DNA of 64,000 nucleotides from Exophiala sp. HKRS030 (Eukaryota > Ascomycota > Eurotiomycetes > Chaetothyriales > Herpotrichiellaceae), in NCBI GenBank assembly GCA_023897205.1, contig JAHWDD010000006.1, positions 1,674,001 to 1,738,000 on the forward strand. The letters are read 5' to 3'. The position numbers and the translations under genes were made by a program. This document shows, one piece after another, positions 42,222-53,500 of this stretch; positions within the stretch are counted from its first letter, which is position 1; each line of letters starts with the position of its first letter. Below the pieces are notes generated by a model. That model searched no databases. It saw only the letters and a list, made by a program, of their open reading frames with translations, and was not told the DNA's origin.

Positions 42222-42251
42222 TCGTCGCCCTTGGTACCATCATCATCGAGG

Positions 42252-43403
42252 ATGGCGTCAACAGGCAAGTACAAGTATACCGACATCATCTTTGAGATCA
42301 AAGGCAAGGTTGGGATAATCAAGGTAATTCTCAGATGCAGCCGCCACAGCGCACCCATCCAGGAGGAAGACTGACGAAGAGATACCAGTTGAATCGACCA
42401 AAATCACTCAATGCTTTCGGAGGCAGGTTGTTAATCGATGTGATCTCTGCGCTTAGAGAGTTAAATGAACATCCGGAGACCGTGTTTACTGTCATTACGG
42501 GCGAAGGAAGATTCTTTTCATCTGGGGCTGATGTTAAAGGTGTGCAACCATAAAACCTATTCACCAGGAACGGTTGTTTCCGGCGCCGAGAATGCCACAT
42601 CATGAATGGGCAGTTTCACTGACCATGCATCTTACCATTAAGCCACTATCTCACGGAAGGACCCCGAATACGCCAATCCAGCAGAGAAGAAAGTCGCAAC
42701 AGTTGCCGGCTTCGCGAATGGTAAGTCGCTTATCAGTCATTAACCACGTGCACCTTCTCCCCCCTGCTCACATCTTCTCATCGAAGCACTCGAACTCGTC
42801 CGCTCCATGGTAGATCACAAAAAGGTCCTCGTATTAGCACTCAACGGACCCGCTGTCGGTGGTGGGGCGGCTTGGTTCGAAGGACAGGCCGACATTGTTC
42901 TCGCCGCCGAGGGAGCGTACCTACAAGTCCCGTTCAGTGCTTTGGGGTTGGTCCCTGAGTTCGGCTCGGCCACCGCATTCGCACATTCTATGGGCGTCCA
43001 TCGGGCGAATGATTTCCTCATGTTCGGACGCAAGTTGACCGTCGAGGAACTGGAGAAGTACGGGATGGTCAATCGCATCTTGCCCAAGGAAAACTTCCAC
43101 CAAAAAGTGCTCGAGTTCCTAGAGGGTCAATTGGAAGTAAATGACGGGAAGAGTATGATGGAAATGAAACGGTTGCAGAACATACCTTTGCGAAGGGATC
43201 GATTGATGGCTCTTTATGATGCGCTTGATGCCTTGGCTGAACGGATCACCGAGAACGCGCATAAGAAGAGATTTGCTGAGAAGAATGCAGAATTGAATGG
43301 TGAGTGTTTGGGATTTATTTGTGTTTTCTATGAGAGTGAGAGAACGAGAATCGTGATGCTGACGTCGACTACAGCCAAGTCGAAAGGAAAACCAAAATTG
43401 TAA
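42252..43403 (+). CDS. Delta3,delta2-enoyl-CoA isomerase / enoyl-CoA hydratase-like
   Basis: Five-exon model: 42252-42323, 42389-42539, 42643-42720, 42787-43299, 43375-43403, giving 280 residues. It is a crotonase-fold protein that resembles peroxisomal ECI1, which moves double bonds during beta-oxidation of unsaturated fatty acids. Signals: LNRPKSLNAFGGRLL, the first oxyanion-hole block RFFSSGADVKA, ALNGPAVGGGAAW with the second, and PFSALGLVPEFGSA, whose Glu sits where the isomerase general base is expected. The extreme C-terminus is PKL, a possible weak PTS1. Start MASTGKYKY was chosen because the family starts just before KYTDIIFEIKG; an in-frame ATG at 42108 would add 48 residues. The last intron (75 nt) is a multiple of three without stops, so its retention would insert 25 residues and keep PKL. 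Confidence 0.87.
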
Positions 43404-44615
43404 TTCGGCGTGTGAAGGATGCAGAAGTTTACTGCGATTGCTCGTTCGCTTCGGAGATATCGGTAGGTATACTTCGGTCTCAAGTTTACGGGAGAAGAGG
43501 TTCTGAAACATCCAGAGTACTGGATATTGCGGATGTTGATCTGATCCTTACAATCATATAGCTCCGATCATTGTTCAAGCATTGTTCAAGCTTTCGGGAT
43601 AGACAATAACGCAAAGCTTGTCACATCCGTCGCTGTCCTTGTCGAATCACGCAATGTTACGCTTGTTCTCTAGGATGAGAATTGGATCAAAAAACAGGGA
43701 TGTTGTTGAGCCCTCGGCAATCTTTCTTAAGATGTTCTCGTTGCTCCATATTCAATGCACATGATGTTCGTCTCACTCTTTCTATCTACACAACAATACA
43801 AACAACAACAACAACATGACAAACCTCATTTCCTCTCCTGGTTTCAATGAACTTTGCGTAAATTGCCAGGTTCGGCGACATGCTTTCTCGACGTCGTTTA
43901 TGTGTTCCAGAAATAGCCCCTGTGGGCCAAAAGAGACTCGTGAACGTCGTCCGCCAGTGACGCGTCAGCACTGGGTTGAATGATTGCATCTCCCGCCCAT
44001 CGGCTTTCTGACAGTCCCCGAGCTGGTCAACGGGCCAACATCGATAGCTACACCTGCTACAGCCCTTGCCATTGGCGCCCTTGGTGATCAATGTTGTGGT
44101 TGGTGGGGTGAGAATATCCTTTATCAATTTTCTCCCCACTAAAAGCTTTCTCCTGCTTTCAACCAACAGCCCCTTTCCATCGGATTGTCGGCAAGCTCTG
44201 GGGACGAATGTCTCATCCTGCGTCCAACAGATGTCCCGTCCTGGGACGATAATGACCTCGAAAACGTATTGTTTTGCGGCAGAAGCTGGCAAGGACCGCC
44301 GTCAACCTGAACTAATTATGTTTATTCGACTAAACTATTCCTGGCTCAATTGACTGTCCTTGAAAAAGGATGTAGATTTCTGAAATCTATCTTCATCTTT
44401 CCACTCTTTCACCATCTTCGTACGCAGCACAAAGGTCATTCGTTTGATTTGAGCTATTATACATTCGCTTGCTTTCATTTATTACTCTGCATTCGGGACC
44501 CAAGCTTGACCATTTTCGCACGCAGCACAGAGGTTGTTTGCATTGTTTGGCTTGTTTTCGAACCGCTTTCTTTAATTTATCCTCCTGGACTCGTGGCTGA
44601 ATATTTGCTCTGACG
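43404..44615. other. Intergenic, ECI 3' UTR and oxidase promoter
   Basis: About 1.2 kb. A minus-strand frame at 43786-44292 is long (168 codons) but starts only with TTG, ends in a valine-rich run from a CAACAA repeat, and has no domain, so I do not call it. A (CAA)n run lies at 43795-43815. A cgcagcacaaaggtcattcg / cgcagcacagaggttgtttg direct repeat occurs near 44425 and 44521. Confidence 0.45.
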
Positions 44616-46604
44616 ATGAGAATAGGAAGCTTCGCGGCTTTGCTGGCCGCACCAGCCAGCATCGCTGCATCTTCACACTCGTCCACGTCCTCCAATTCTT
44701 CCATCTGCTCGACAGCCTCGGCGTGCAAACCCTTCCTGATCGAAGTGACATGGGGACCAACCGACCCGTCGAATGTCCTCTCTAGAGAGGCGATCTTGAC
44801 CAATGGCTCTTTCCCTGGCCCTCCCCTGAGACTCAATGTTGGAGAGTGCGTCGACTTTACCGTGGTGAACAACATGCCCAATGTCACGGGTGTTCACTTC
44901 CACGGTATTCGGCAGCTAGGTACCCCGTGGTCGGACGGGGTCCCAGGTGTCTCCCAATACTCGATCAAACCAGGCTCCAGTCACAACTATCAATGGACAG
45001 CTGAGGAGTCTGGGGTCTACTTTTATCACAGTCACTACAAGGGCCAAATGATGGATGGCCTATACGGTGCAATCATTATCTCTCCCAACGAGACTGAGAC
45101 CAGGCCGTTCTCCCTGATCAGCAACAGCTCTACCGATATTGAAAAGATGATGGCTGCAGAGGCTAAAGTCGAGACGATCCTTACATCGGACTGGAATCGC
45201 TATACGTTTAACGAATTTTTTGAGATTGAAAAGACCGCCAATATCGATTACTCCTGCACAGACTCTTTCGTCCTCAACGGTATGGGGTCCGTGTATTGTT
45301 TACCTGTGGCTACCCTCAATGCCGACAAGGCTCCGCAAGCATCAGTTGCTCTCAACGGAAGCTCATTGACTGCCAAAGGCTGCATTCCGCCCAATAACGT
45401 TCTGGTTCAAGGCAACTACAACCGCAATTTGGCCGCTCTTCCCGCGGGTGCATATTCTGAATGCACACCATACACGGGCAAAAACTTCACATACACTGTC
45501 GATGCCAGTGATGAATGGGCGTCGTTGGCCTTTATCAGCCCCAGTGGAACAGCACTCTTCAAGATTACGATAGACAGTCATAAGATGTATGTCTATGAAG
45601 TCAATGGTAACTACGTTGAGCCACAAGCCGTGGATCAGATTGAACTCGACAATGGAGACAGAATTTCGGTGATGGTCAAGCTCGATCAAACCCCGGCAGA
45701 CTATACCATCCGCGTCGCAAACAGTGGCTTGAATCAGGTCATCTCAGGGTACGGCATTCTGTCCTATCAAGGAGGCTCAGGTCCTGCAGCCTCTGCCGAG
45801 GCTCTTATGAACTATGGTGGCCAGAACACGACCACAATCACGGCCCTGAACAGGGCTATTGCTTACCCTTACCCTGCCGCAACGGTCTCGAGTACGGCAG
45901 ACACTACATTTGTTCTCGACATAATGAAAGACCCACAAGAAGCGTTGTCATGGGCTTGGTCTCTGAATGGAGTAGACGCGTACAACCAAAGTCGAGACGA
46001 CGAAACTCCGCCACTACTGTACGAGTCGCCTGCCGATATCCCCCAAAGCGACCTCATACTGAGAACAAACTATAACGATTGGGTAGACCTTATCATCAAG
46101 GTGGCTGGTCCATTGGCCGAACCGCATCCCATTCATAAGCACGCCAACAAGTTCTTTGTGATTGGCGCGGGCACTGGTGATTTCAACTACACCACTGTCG
46201 CCCAGGCGCAGTCAGCTGGGATGCAGTTCAATTTCGACAATCCACCATACGCTGACGGTTACACAACCACAGAAGCAGAAGGGCCGGCGTGGATGGTACT
46301 CAGGTACCAGGCCAACACCCCTGGAGCCTGGTTGTTGCACTGTCACGTTCAAAGTCATCTGACGGGCGGAATGGCCGTGGCGATTCTAGATGCGGTCGAC
46401 CGGTTCCCAACAGTGCCTTCTGACGTTGGCGAGGTTTGTTCGAACGCAGGTTCTGCCCTCACCGACGATGGAACTTCCCCCAATTCCTCCTCAGTGACTG
46501 TCAAGTCGTACACCGGCAGTGCAGCAACCTCGTCAAGAAATCAACTCGCCAGTGCTTTGGGTCTCGGCTTGGCTTTGGTCGGTGCTTCTGGTCTCCTTTT
46601 GTGA
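44616..46604 (+). CDS. Laccase-like multicopper oxidase, probably GPI-anchored
   Basis: An intronless frame of 662 residues. A signal peptide (RIGSFAALLAAPASIAAS) is followed by a Ser-rich segment. All four copper-ligand blocks are present: HFHGIRQLGTPWSDG, YHSHYKGQMMDGLYG, HPIHKHANKFFVIG and HCHVQSHLTGGMAV. The residue ten after the type-1 Cys is Met, which predicts a low-redox-potential centre. The C-terminus is a Ser/Thr stretch followed by a hydrophobic end (LASALGLGLALVGASGLLL), a GPI-attachment signal, so the enzyme is probably held on the cell surface. Many Asn-X-Ser/Thr sites are seen. Substrates of this class include phenols, melanin precursors or Fe(II); this window does not decide, and no ferroxidase partner (Ftr1-like permease) lies nearby. 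Confidence 0.9.
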   Translation: MRIGSFAALLAAPASIAASSHSSTSSNSSICSTASACKPFLIEVTWGPTDPSNVLSREAILTNGSFPGPPLRLNVGECVDFTVVNNMPNVTGVHFHGIRQLGTPWSDGVPGVSQYSIKPGSSHNYQWTAEESGVYFYHSHYKGQMMDGLYGAIIISPNETETRPFSLISNSSTDIEKMMAAEAKVETILTSDWNRYTFNEFFEIEKTANIDYSCTDSFVLNGMGSVYCLPVATLNADKAPQASVALNGSSLTAKGCIPPNNVLVQGNYNRNLAALPAGAYSECTPYTGKNFTYTVDASDEWASLAFISPSGTALFKITIDSHKMYVYEVNGNYVEPQAVDQIELDNGDRISVMVKLDQTPADYTIRVANSGLNQVISGYGILSYQGGSGPAASAEALMNYGGQNTTTITALNRAIAYPYPAATVSSTADTTFVLDIMKDPQEALSWAWSLNGVDAYNQSRDDETPPLLYESPADIPQSDLILRTNYNDWVDLIIKVAGPLAEPHPIHKHANKFFVIGAGTGDFNYTTVAQAQSAGMQFNFDNPPYADGYTTTEAEGPAWMVLRYQANTPGAWLLHCHVQSHLTGGMAVAILDAVDRFPTVPSDVGEVCSNAGSALTDDGTSPNSSSVTVKSYTGSAATSSRNQLASALGLGLALVGASGLLL

Positions 46605-47134
46605 GCTCACCAGAACGACTGAATTTATTGGTCATGATTGAAGTTACGCTCTCCTTATTGCGAGGTACTTGGGCATGGTACTGCACAGTTGGAAGTTTTG
46701 CACATACCGATAAAGTGATGTTGGGAAATATCAATGAAGGGAACAGAGGATTTTACATAACATTCTTTACTTGGGGATACCAAGGCATATATTATTACAG
46801 AGATGAAGATGTAGTTCACAAAGATGATTCAAGTAGTATACGTTCCTGATATGTTCCTTGCCATGCAATATAACACCTACACTACCTAAGGTACCTAGGT
46901 AAAGTACCCCCCTCTCGCCTGTCTCCGCACTATAACCATATCTTAGCCGAGATACTGTACAATGACATGACAACCATCAACCACCGTCTGTCTCACTTTC
47001 GACACTTTAAATGACATACTATAAACACATTGCGGCAATTCGAAGAGCATCATCATCGTCTGTGTATACCTACCGTCAATCATACCGAATACTTTTGCCA
47101 GTACGGAATATAGTACTCTATTGTCGCCGCCAGC
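46605..47134. other. Intergenic, oxidase 3' UTR and VOC-gene promoter
   Basis: 530 bp, AT-rich. A ctacctaaggtacctaggtaa element with internal dyad symmetry lies at about 46882-46902. No gene supported. Confidence 0.5.
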
Positions 47135-48314
47135 ATGAATGTCCCAACGACATCTCCAACCCGACTTCGTCAAATCGCCTTCATTGCTCAAGACATGAAA
47201 CGGGCTAGATATCTCCTGGTAAGATCCTCCGTAAATCATCTCAATTCACCTCTCCCGAACTCTGTGTTGACTGAAATGGTGATTGATACAGACCACCATT
47301 CTCGACACCGAGGTCGTATATGTCGACCCACAAGTATCACGTTGGGGAATTGAGAATATATTAGGTGCGTATGCATACGCCTGGATTCATATGATGATGC
47401 CTTTCTCGATACTGACCATGGTATGTACCGGGTTTGGTGTAGTTTCAATAGGAGGAGATGTGATCGAAGTTTGCTCCCCTATCAAAGCTGGCCTTCACAC
47501 CCCAGCCGGCCGACAATTGGCAAAATTAAACACCGATGCCGCCGGATACATGTTGATAATGCAAACTGTTGACGCCATCGCCAGGAGACGGTACATTGAA
47601 TCTCGCAGCTTGGGAAGGGTCATTTTCAGTCACTATAACTCTGGAACTGTACCTGAATTCGAGAGTCCCGGTACCACCACCACCGACGACATCAATACCA
47701 CCCAAACCAACACCGGGGTCAAACGTGAAACCGAAGAAGAAATCGAAAGTGTGTGTATTCAATATCACCCCAGGGGTATCCCAGGTGGGATCATGCCGGA
47801 ACTCGACTCTCACGCCACAAGTCCCGAAAACCCTGACCCTCTGTCGGAATTCAGTCCGTGGCATACATGTGGACCAATGTCGGCTTACCCGACCTACTCT
47901 TCTGCCATGAGAAGGAATTCCCATTTAAAGTTGATCGGGGCGACATTGAGATTGTCCTCTGGCGACAAAGACCCATCCGACGCCGCACGTCAATGGCACG
48001 AAATGTTTGGCATTCCTCGTCAAAATGATGAATTGATCTTTACGAATTCTCGACTTGAATTCCTACCTGCAGATCCGAACAAGAGAGAAGGTTTGGAGAG
48101 CGTGACGATCCAAGTCAAGGGAAGGGCAAAATTCGATCGCATACTGAAAAAAGTGGCGGATCATGGGTTATGTGGTGACGGGTGGACAAACATGCTCGGG
48201 ATCAAGTGGTATTTTGTCCTCGACGAGGTAGAATCGGACTTGGACTCAAACACCCACACCAACGGTCGTGATCAAGCCCCGAAATCAAAGAGGCCGAATG
48301 ATACCAAGCTATAG
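47135..48314 (+). CDS. VOC superfamily (glyoxalase-like) protein
   Basis: Three exons (47135-47218, 47292-47364, 47443-48314) give 342 residues. The N-terminal half carries the vicinal-oxygen-chelate pattern: LRQIAFIAQDMKRARYLL, DTEVVYVDPQVSRWGIENIL, then VSIGGDVIEVCSPI and GYMLIMQ. A second module appears around LKLIGATLRLSSGD and ends in WTNMLGIKWYFVLDEVES. Fungal proteins of this type are annotated glyoxalase-like; the substrate is unknown and I cannot assign metal ligands securely. An acidic, Thr-rich loop sits between the modules. Intron 2 (47365-47442, 78 nt) is a multiple of three and has no stop, so the unspliced message would insert 26 hydrophobic residues in frame; splicing restores the conserved ILVSIGGD block. 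Confidence 0.75.
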
Positions 48315-48541
48315 GTCCCGTATGTTTTAATTTCGGAATTTTACTCTGTGTCCGGGTGTGTTGTTTCTCATCGCTCCCTTGCGTATCATGGCTCGGTCAA
48401 ATAAAGAGCAATAACGGCACCACTGTCAGAGGGTCCTCAAGGGTCCATCATCATAGACATCATATCAACAAGGATACACTGTGGTAGCCCTCGTTTCCCG
48501 TTGCTAACATACAATGTCCCCATCATCGTGATACAGCGCCT

Positions 48542-49471
48542 TCATCGTCCAAATACCTTCTTCCAAATTGGGGTTTTGGGACTATCAATCTCGAAAGAAC
48601 TCGTTGGAATCTCGACCTTTGGCGGTCTTGGTTTTTCCTTTCGACTTTTCCTCTCCCCTTGTTGAGTCCCTGTAATAATCTTATTCTTCGAATTCTGACT
48701 CTCGGTGTCTCCTTCGTGATCACTGCCACTTCCATTACCATCATCACGGACAACACGTGTTGCTGGAGCAGTGGTGGTGACCTGTGTAGCAGCTACAACC
48801 GTAGCCACCCCCTTTTCCAAATCTCGATCCTTGTCTCTGTGTATTCCATCATCCATTGCTGATGCTGCCGCTCTTATACCCAATCCCTTTTTTGGGTTGG
48901 TTGCCGCCACCGTCGTCCGTTCGGTATGTCCTCCTCCTCCTCCTCCTATTCTTCTTCTTTGATTTTCAACCGGACTCTTACCACCAAATGTCATTCTTTT
49001 CGGTGTCATTGGTGTAGTGACAGCCTTGACGGCACTCTTGACTTTTGTAGCGGATTTCCTTAAACCCTCTTTGATCTTCCATTGTCTCTTTTTAGCCAGG
49101 AAGAAGAGTATAGCGGTCGTTCCTGTTATACCCGGGGGGGAATATGTCAGTCAAAAAGAGTATCCCAACTGGTAAGCGGAATACTTACCACCTAAAATGA
49201 CAACAAGACTAACCACCACGGCAATAGCAACAGTCGCCCCTACGCTCAACTTCACCGAGCCCGTATCAGATCCTTGTGCGCCTGCATTCTCACTCCCCGT
49301 GCCGGGTGATCCACCGCCGATATCACCCGGTTCGACACCTGACGCTCCTCCTCCGTCGCCATTTTGTGCCCAAACACCACCCTTTGACGAGGTCGACAAC
49401 AGGAGAAGGATGGTCACGAGCCATCGGTCGTAACTCGACAAAAGAAATTGATTGGGGAAAATCTCGGCCAT
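48542..49471 (-). CDS. Single-pass membrane protein, secreted N-terminus
   Basis: Two exons (49471-49189 and 49122-48542) give 287 residues. An N-terminal hydrophobic stretch (WLVTILLLLSTSSKGGVWA) acts as a signal peptide or anchor. It is followed by a short Gly/Ser-rich outer segment, one transmembrane helix (VGATVAIAVVVSLVVILGG then TTAILFF across the intron) and a basic, Thr/Gly-rich cytosolic tail containing a Gly run. This topology (short Ser/Gly ectodomain, Gly-rich helix, LAKKR stop-transfer) resembles fungal Mid2/WSC-like sensors in outline, but there is no WSC or Cys-rich domain. No function is claimed. The splice joins GGT to TAIL across a 66-nt intron. Poly-G in the intron is an assembly risk. 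Confidence 0.62.
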
Positions 49472-50518
49472 GGCCACCCCTTTTGGGAGAAAACCGCGGT
49501 CGTTGCGAAAAAGCTCTCTCTCGCCCGGTGGACTTGGGTATCCGGTGAGGTTGGCCTTTCGTCCTCGAATCTAGTTGTTGACTAGAGAGACACAGAGAGA
49601 GCCCTTGCTTGGGTTGGTAAGTTAGCCCCGCCGAGGCTAGGCCCAAAGTCCCAAACAGCGCTCAAACGGCAACCTAGTTTGTAGTAATTATCGTGAAGTA
49701 TTCCGTTGATGTGAGGGGGGGCCGGAAGAAGTAGAGGATAGAAATTCCTACGGGAGAAGAAAACAAAAATGTGCAAGCCATCTTCATCACATAGTCAGTC
49801 GTATCATAGAAGTAGGTAAGTGACTATATGATTCGAGTGACCATTCGAGTGACCGTGTCCTTGGGCGGCTACTCATACTCGTCGTATTCCTGGACATGCT
49901 CGTCCAACCAACCCCTCCTCCTCCATCGCATGATCGACAATGGTCACTTTCCGAAGGACAAAGCTTTAATGCATCACACAGTGTGACCAACAAGATTGGA
50001 TTGGTATCATGCTTGGCGAGGGAAGGTGTACCTTGAACTGCCCGACGAAGAGCACAAAGTGAAACGAGGGAGACCCTTGAAACACCAACATCACTTGAGG
50101 CTGTGATAAGACAGGGGTTTAAGCGCCGGGCTAGCTGGGCCGGTTGACTGAACACTTTTTCGACCTCTCGACCACTAATAATATTATGGATCAATATCCT
50201 CCTCGTCAACTACCGTGCGCGGTACTCCATACATACACCAATGAATCACTTGCTCACTAGTATTGTACCTAACCGCCGTGATTATCGTGAACTTTGCCAA
50301 AGATATCCTCTGTACAAATGCGGGCTTTAAATGAAGGAACTCCGGGTACCCAGGTAGCTTTGCTTCTGACATTTTGTGGCCTGGTAAACTCTTCAGCTCG
50401 TATCCGTGTATCGAGTACTAAGTCGTATTCACTATAATGAATCTGATCTACATATCTGCCTCCTTCATAGTTTATGATATCTATGTGCGGACGGTCGTCA
50501 TGATCTTTGGATTAAGAT
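49472..50518. other. Intergenic with two weak minus-strand frames
   Basis: About 1 kb. Two minus-strand frames, 50184-50372 (62 codons with a true ATG, MSEAKLPGYPEF) and 49787-50209 (no good start), overlap and could be exons of a small gene, but I found no convincing intron joining them and no domain. Otherwise nothing is seen. Confidence 0.4.
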
Positions 50519-53500
50519 TCACAGTGTCTCCCATCCCCCTGCATTCACCTCACTCTCCAACCTTCGGGCAATGGCACTCCAAATACTTCCATTCGTCAGC
50601 AACCAGGAATCCCTCAAGAGTTTGTCGTAACGTTTCTGACTGAGTATCAACTGGTGTTTGGACCTCAACCCTGGATCCGTCTCTCCATGTTTCGTCAGGT
50701 AAGGCGCAGGGAAAAAAGAGCCGTGGCTCAAGGTGAGAGATCCAGAGGGCAATGTATGTTGTGTACCTCGCCCAATTCTTTCTCGCTCAAGATCCAGTAT
50801 CCTCGGATCGACGGCGACATGTAATAGCGCAATGTTACACTTTCGAACGAAAAGGAACATACCAACAGGGCTCGAGCATTTGTCGAGATGTGCATTGCAC
50901 CCACCACGAAGCTCGGGCGTCAGGCAACACACTGTCTGCGAACAAAATATTTCGCCGCAAAAGAGGCACAAAGCAGGATCTGCAACCTCTTTGCCCGTCG
51001 TGGGACACTTTCGCCGATAAGACTCTTCCATCAGAGTATCAAAGTACTTGGGCAGCCCGATGAGTTCAAACGGTGCTGGGTGAAGGAGTTTAAGGAGAAA
51101 AGGTCCAGGCCTGGCCTGTTGCCCCGCTGGCACCATGTCGGCTTCGGACTTCAACCAATCGGCGATCCATGAACGAGCTCGGATTTTCAGAGTTCCATGT
51201 ACAGAGAACTGGTCGAAAGATCTGAGCATCTCTTGAAGTTTGGGCAACTGGAAGAAGTGGATCAAACGATCGAGTTCGGGCAGATTGGCTTCTGAACCGA
51301 CTGTGGTCGGAAAGTCAATGCCATGTCCGGCATGGAAGAAGAGAGCCGACTTTCGCATAAAGGCCAGAGCGTACACTTGGAAAATTCGGTACATTGCCTT
51401 GCATTCGTCTCTGGACATACGGTGCAGATTACTGCCATAAGGCCTGACATCCTCCGCCTGAACCGCTTCATCCTGGAGCTGGACATATACCCACGTCATG
51501 AAGCTTTCCACGCTCTGGACTTCGTCAGAATCTGCTTGAAGTGGAACGCCGTGTCGAATCTGATCTTGGACCAACTTTTTGCTGGCTCGGACAAATCCCT
51601 GGGAATCGAGCATGAACGCCATTGCCACCCTGATGAGTTCGATTGTGAGGGCGAGCTGCAAAAAATGGCGAACCTCAAGTCGTCGGAGCGGACAGACAAC
51701 CATGGCAGCCTGAACTAGGAATTGGAAAGCATCCGTCCGCAGAAGAGGCTGAGCTGGTTCTGGATCCCCAGTCTGTGTCTCGTGCCCCGAAACAGCACCG
51801 GCTAGTTGCCGCTCAATATGATCGCACAGTCCCCGAAACTGAGACTCCGTCGAAGTACGAATTGTCAATGCCCCGGTGGCGTTGTAAGCTCGTAAAGTAG
51901 AGCAGAGAGTTTGCAAGTGGCTCAGGGTTTGCTGGGGAACGCTGGTCAATAGAGGCGTACCGAATTCAGCCTCGCGTCCTCGATGGCCAATCTCCACAGA
52001 TGCAATCGTATTTGCAAGCGTGTTGACCAGGACATGAAACTGGTTAACAGATGAGCTTCCGCTCGGACCAAGAACACGATTGGTCCGGGCCGTAATAGTG
52101 AGCGATTCTCTTAGACGGCCATATATACCAGCGAGTTCTGCAAAGCCAGCCAATTCTGGATTGTCCGCCCAAGCCGGACTGGTGGGGCTGAGTGTCAGAT
52201 CCCCTGCTTGCCACATGGTGATTGCCGGCGTCAACGAACTGTTTGAAAGCGTGTCCAGAGTCTCGGAGTACATTGTCGCGGCGAGAGAATCGAATGTGCT
52301 ATTGTCCATGGGAACCGAGCTCGGGGTGAGCTTGGATACTTCATTGTCCATGAAATGATCGAAATCCTGCGAAATACCCAAACTTCCAGGGTATGACTGT
52401 TCGCTGTGCTTCCACACGATGGGCAAGAAAGAATTGGCAAGGGCTTTGCACAATGGGCAAACAAACTCCTTGAGTGCTATTCTTTCGGGGTGATTGCGAG
52501 CAACTTGCTGTGAATGTCTTCGAGTGACAGATTGATAATAATTCTCGAAACAGGCATAATGCATGATGTGGCCGCAACTTGTAGATACCGGTCCATTCAT
52601 CGTATGATCTTTCGGCCAGCCTTTCCCAAGACCTTGGAAATCGACCGTGATCTCTTCGCCCTCTGCGTTGAGACGTCGTAGTTGCTCATGATTGGATCCA
52701 GCGACGCCAAAAGGACGAATATGCTCAATCGACCGATCCAGATTGTCGGGAATGGCGAACAATTCTCCTACAAAATCCTCGTCGCTTGTATCTGTCTGTC
52801 GGAGAAGATGCGCATTGGTGATCATGGCAAACGTGCCATACATCCGCGAGTCGGTGGATTCCTCACGACATTGTATGCACAAACCTGACGGATATTTCCA
52901 GTGACGCGTCTCTGTCGACTTCGGTAGTTCCTCGTCAGGAGGATCCAGGTAATCATCTCCCCAGTCAATCACACCTTGTTTGTCCATGAAGTTTTGTTGT
53001 TGCTGCTGGAATTGTGCCATGACTCTAGCTTTGCGTTCCATAGCCATTCTCTTCTTCGCTTCAATCTCGCTCTCAGCATTGGCGGGAGAAGAAGTATCAA
53101 ACCTGCCGGAAGGGAAGTCGAGATGCTCCGTAACCCGACTGAATTGCCGCGGGCGCTTCTGATTGAAGACTCTCAAGATATATCGGATTTTGCTTCGACA
53201 CGAAGTAAATTCTTCCATCAGCCAGACTTTGTGCAATTGATCAAGAATGGTAGAGTGAGGTGCATCATGTGAAGCCAAGTGCATGTCAATTGCATTACCA
53301 ATGAAAGATGGCATATTACTTTCCTCGGACACCTTGTCCTCAAGCGTGGCAATTAGCGCCAATTGTAGCACAATCTGAAGGAATGCCTCGACTCGAGTTG
53401 CTGTGACTCCGTTCTTGCCCTTGTGTCCTTGTGCGACATAAAAGAGAGCTTTGTGCATGACATCGGCAAAGACTGTTGTATGCACAACTTCACAGAGGTT

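Larger units (their letters stand above)
41242..42251. other. Divergent intergenic region with E-boxes and a duplicated peptide segment
   Basis: The 1 kb between the PRKRIP1-like and ECI starts contains a repeated 16-mer pair, g[ct]agcctta[ct]cacgtg (41473-41488 and 41494-41509), each carrying a CACGTG E-box. Several further cagcct blocks lie at 41690-41760, and TACGGAGTA at 41843-41851. From 41906 a reading frame opens (ATG, MIDYHSIW...) with the first copy of a duplicated peptide. The second copy, at 42135, is in frame with the ECI start. Confidence 0.6.

Noticed and set aside
43786..44292. 168-codon minus-strand open frame downstream of ECI
   Set aside because: It begins only with TTG, has no domain, and ends in a valine run created by a CAA repeat. 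No splice or promoter support.
44616..49471. Possible secondary-metabolite or melanin cluster around the oxidase
   Set aside because: Neighbours are a VOC protein and a small membrane protein; no PKS, NRPS, P450 or transcription factor is present.
49787..50372. Possible two-exon minus-strand gene (MSEAKLPGYPEF...)
   Set aside because: One piece has a true ATG, but no proper intron joins the two frames and no motif is recognisable.
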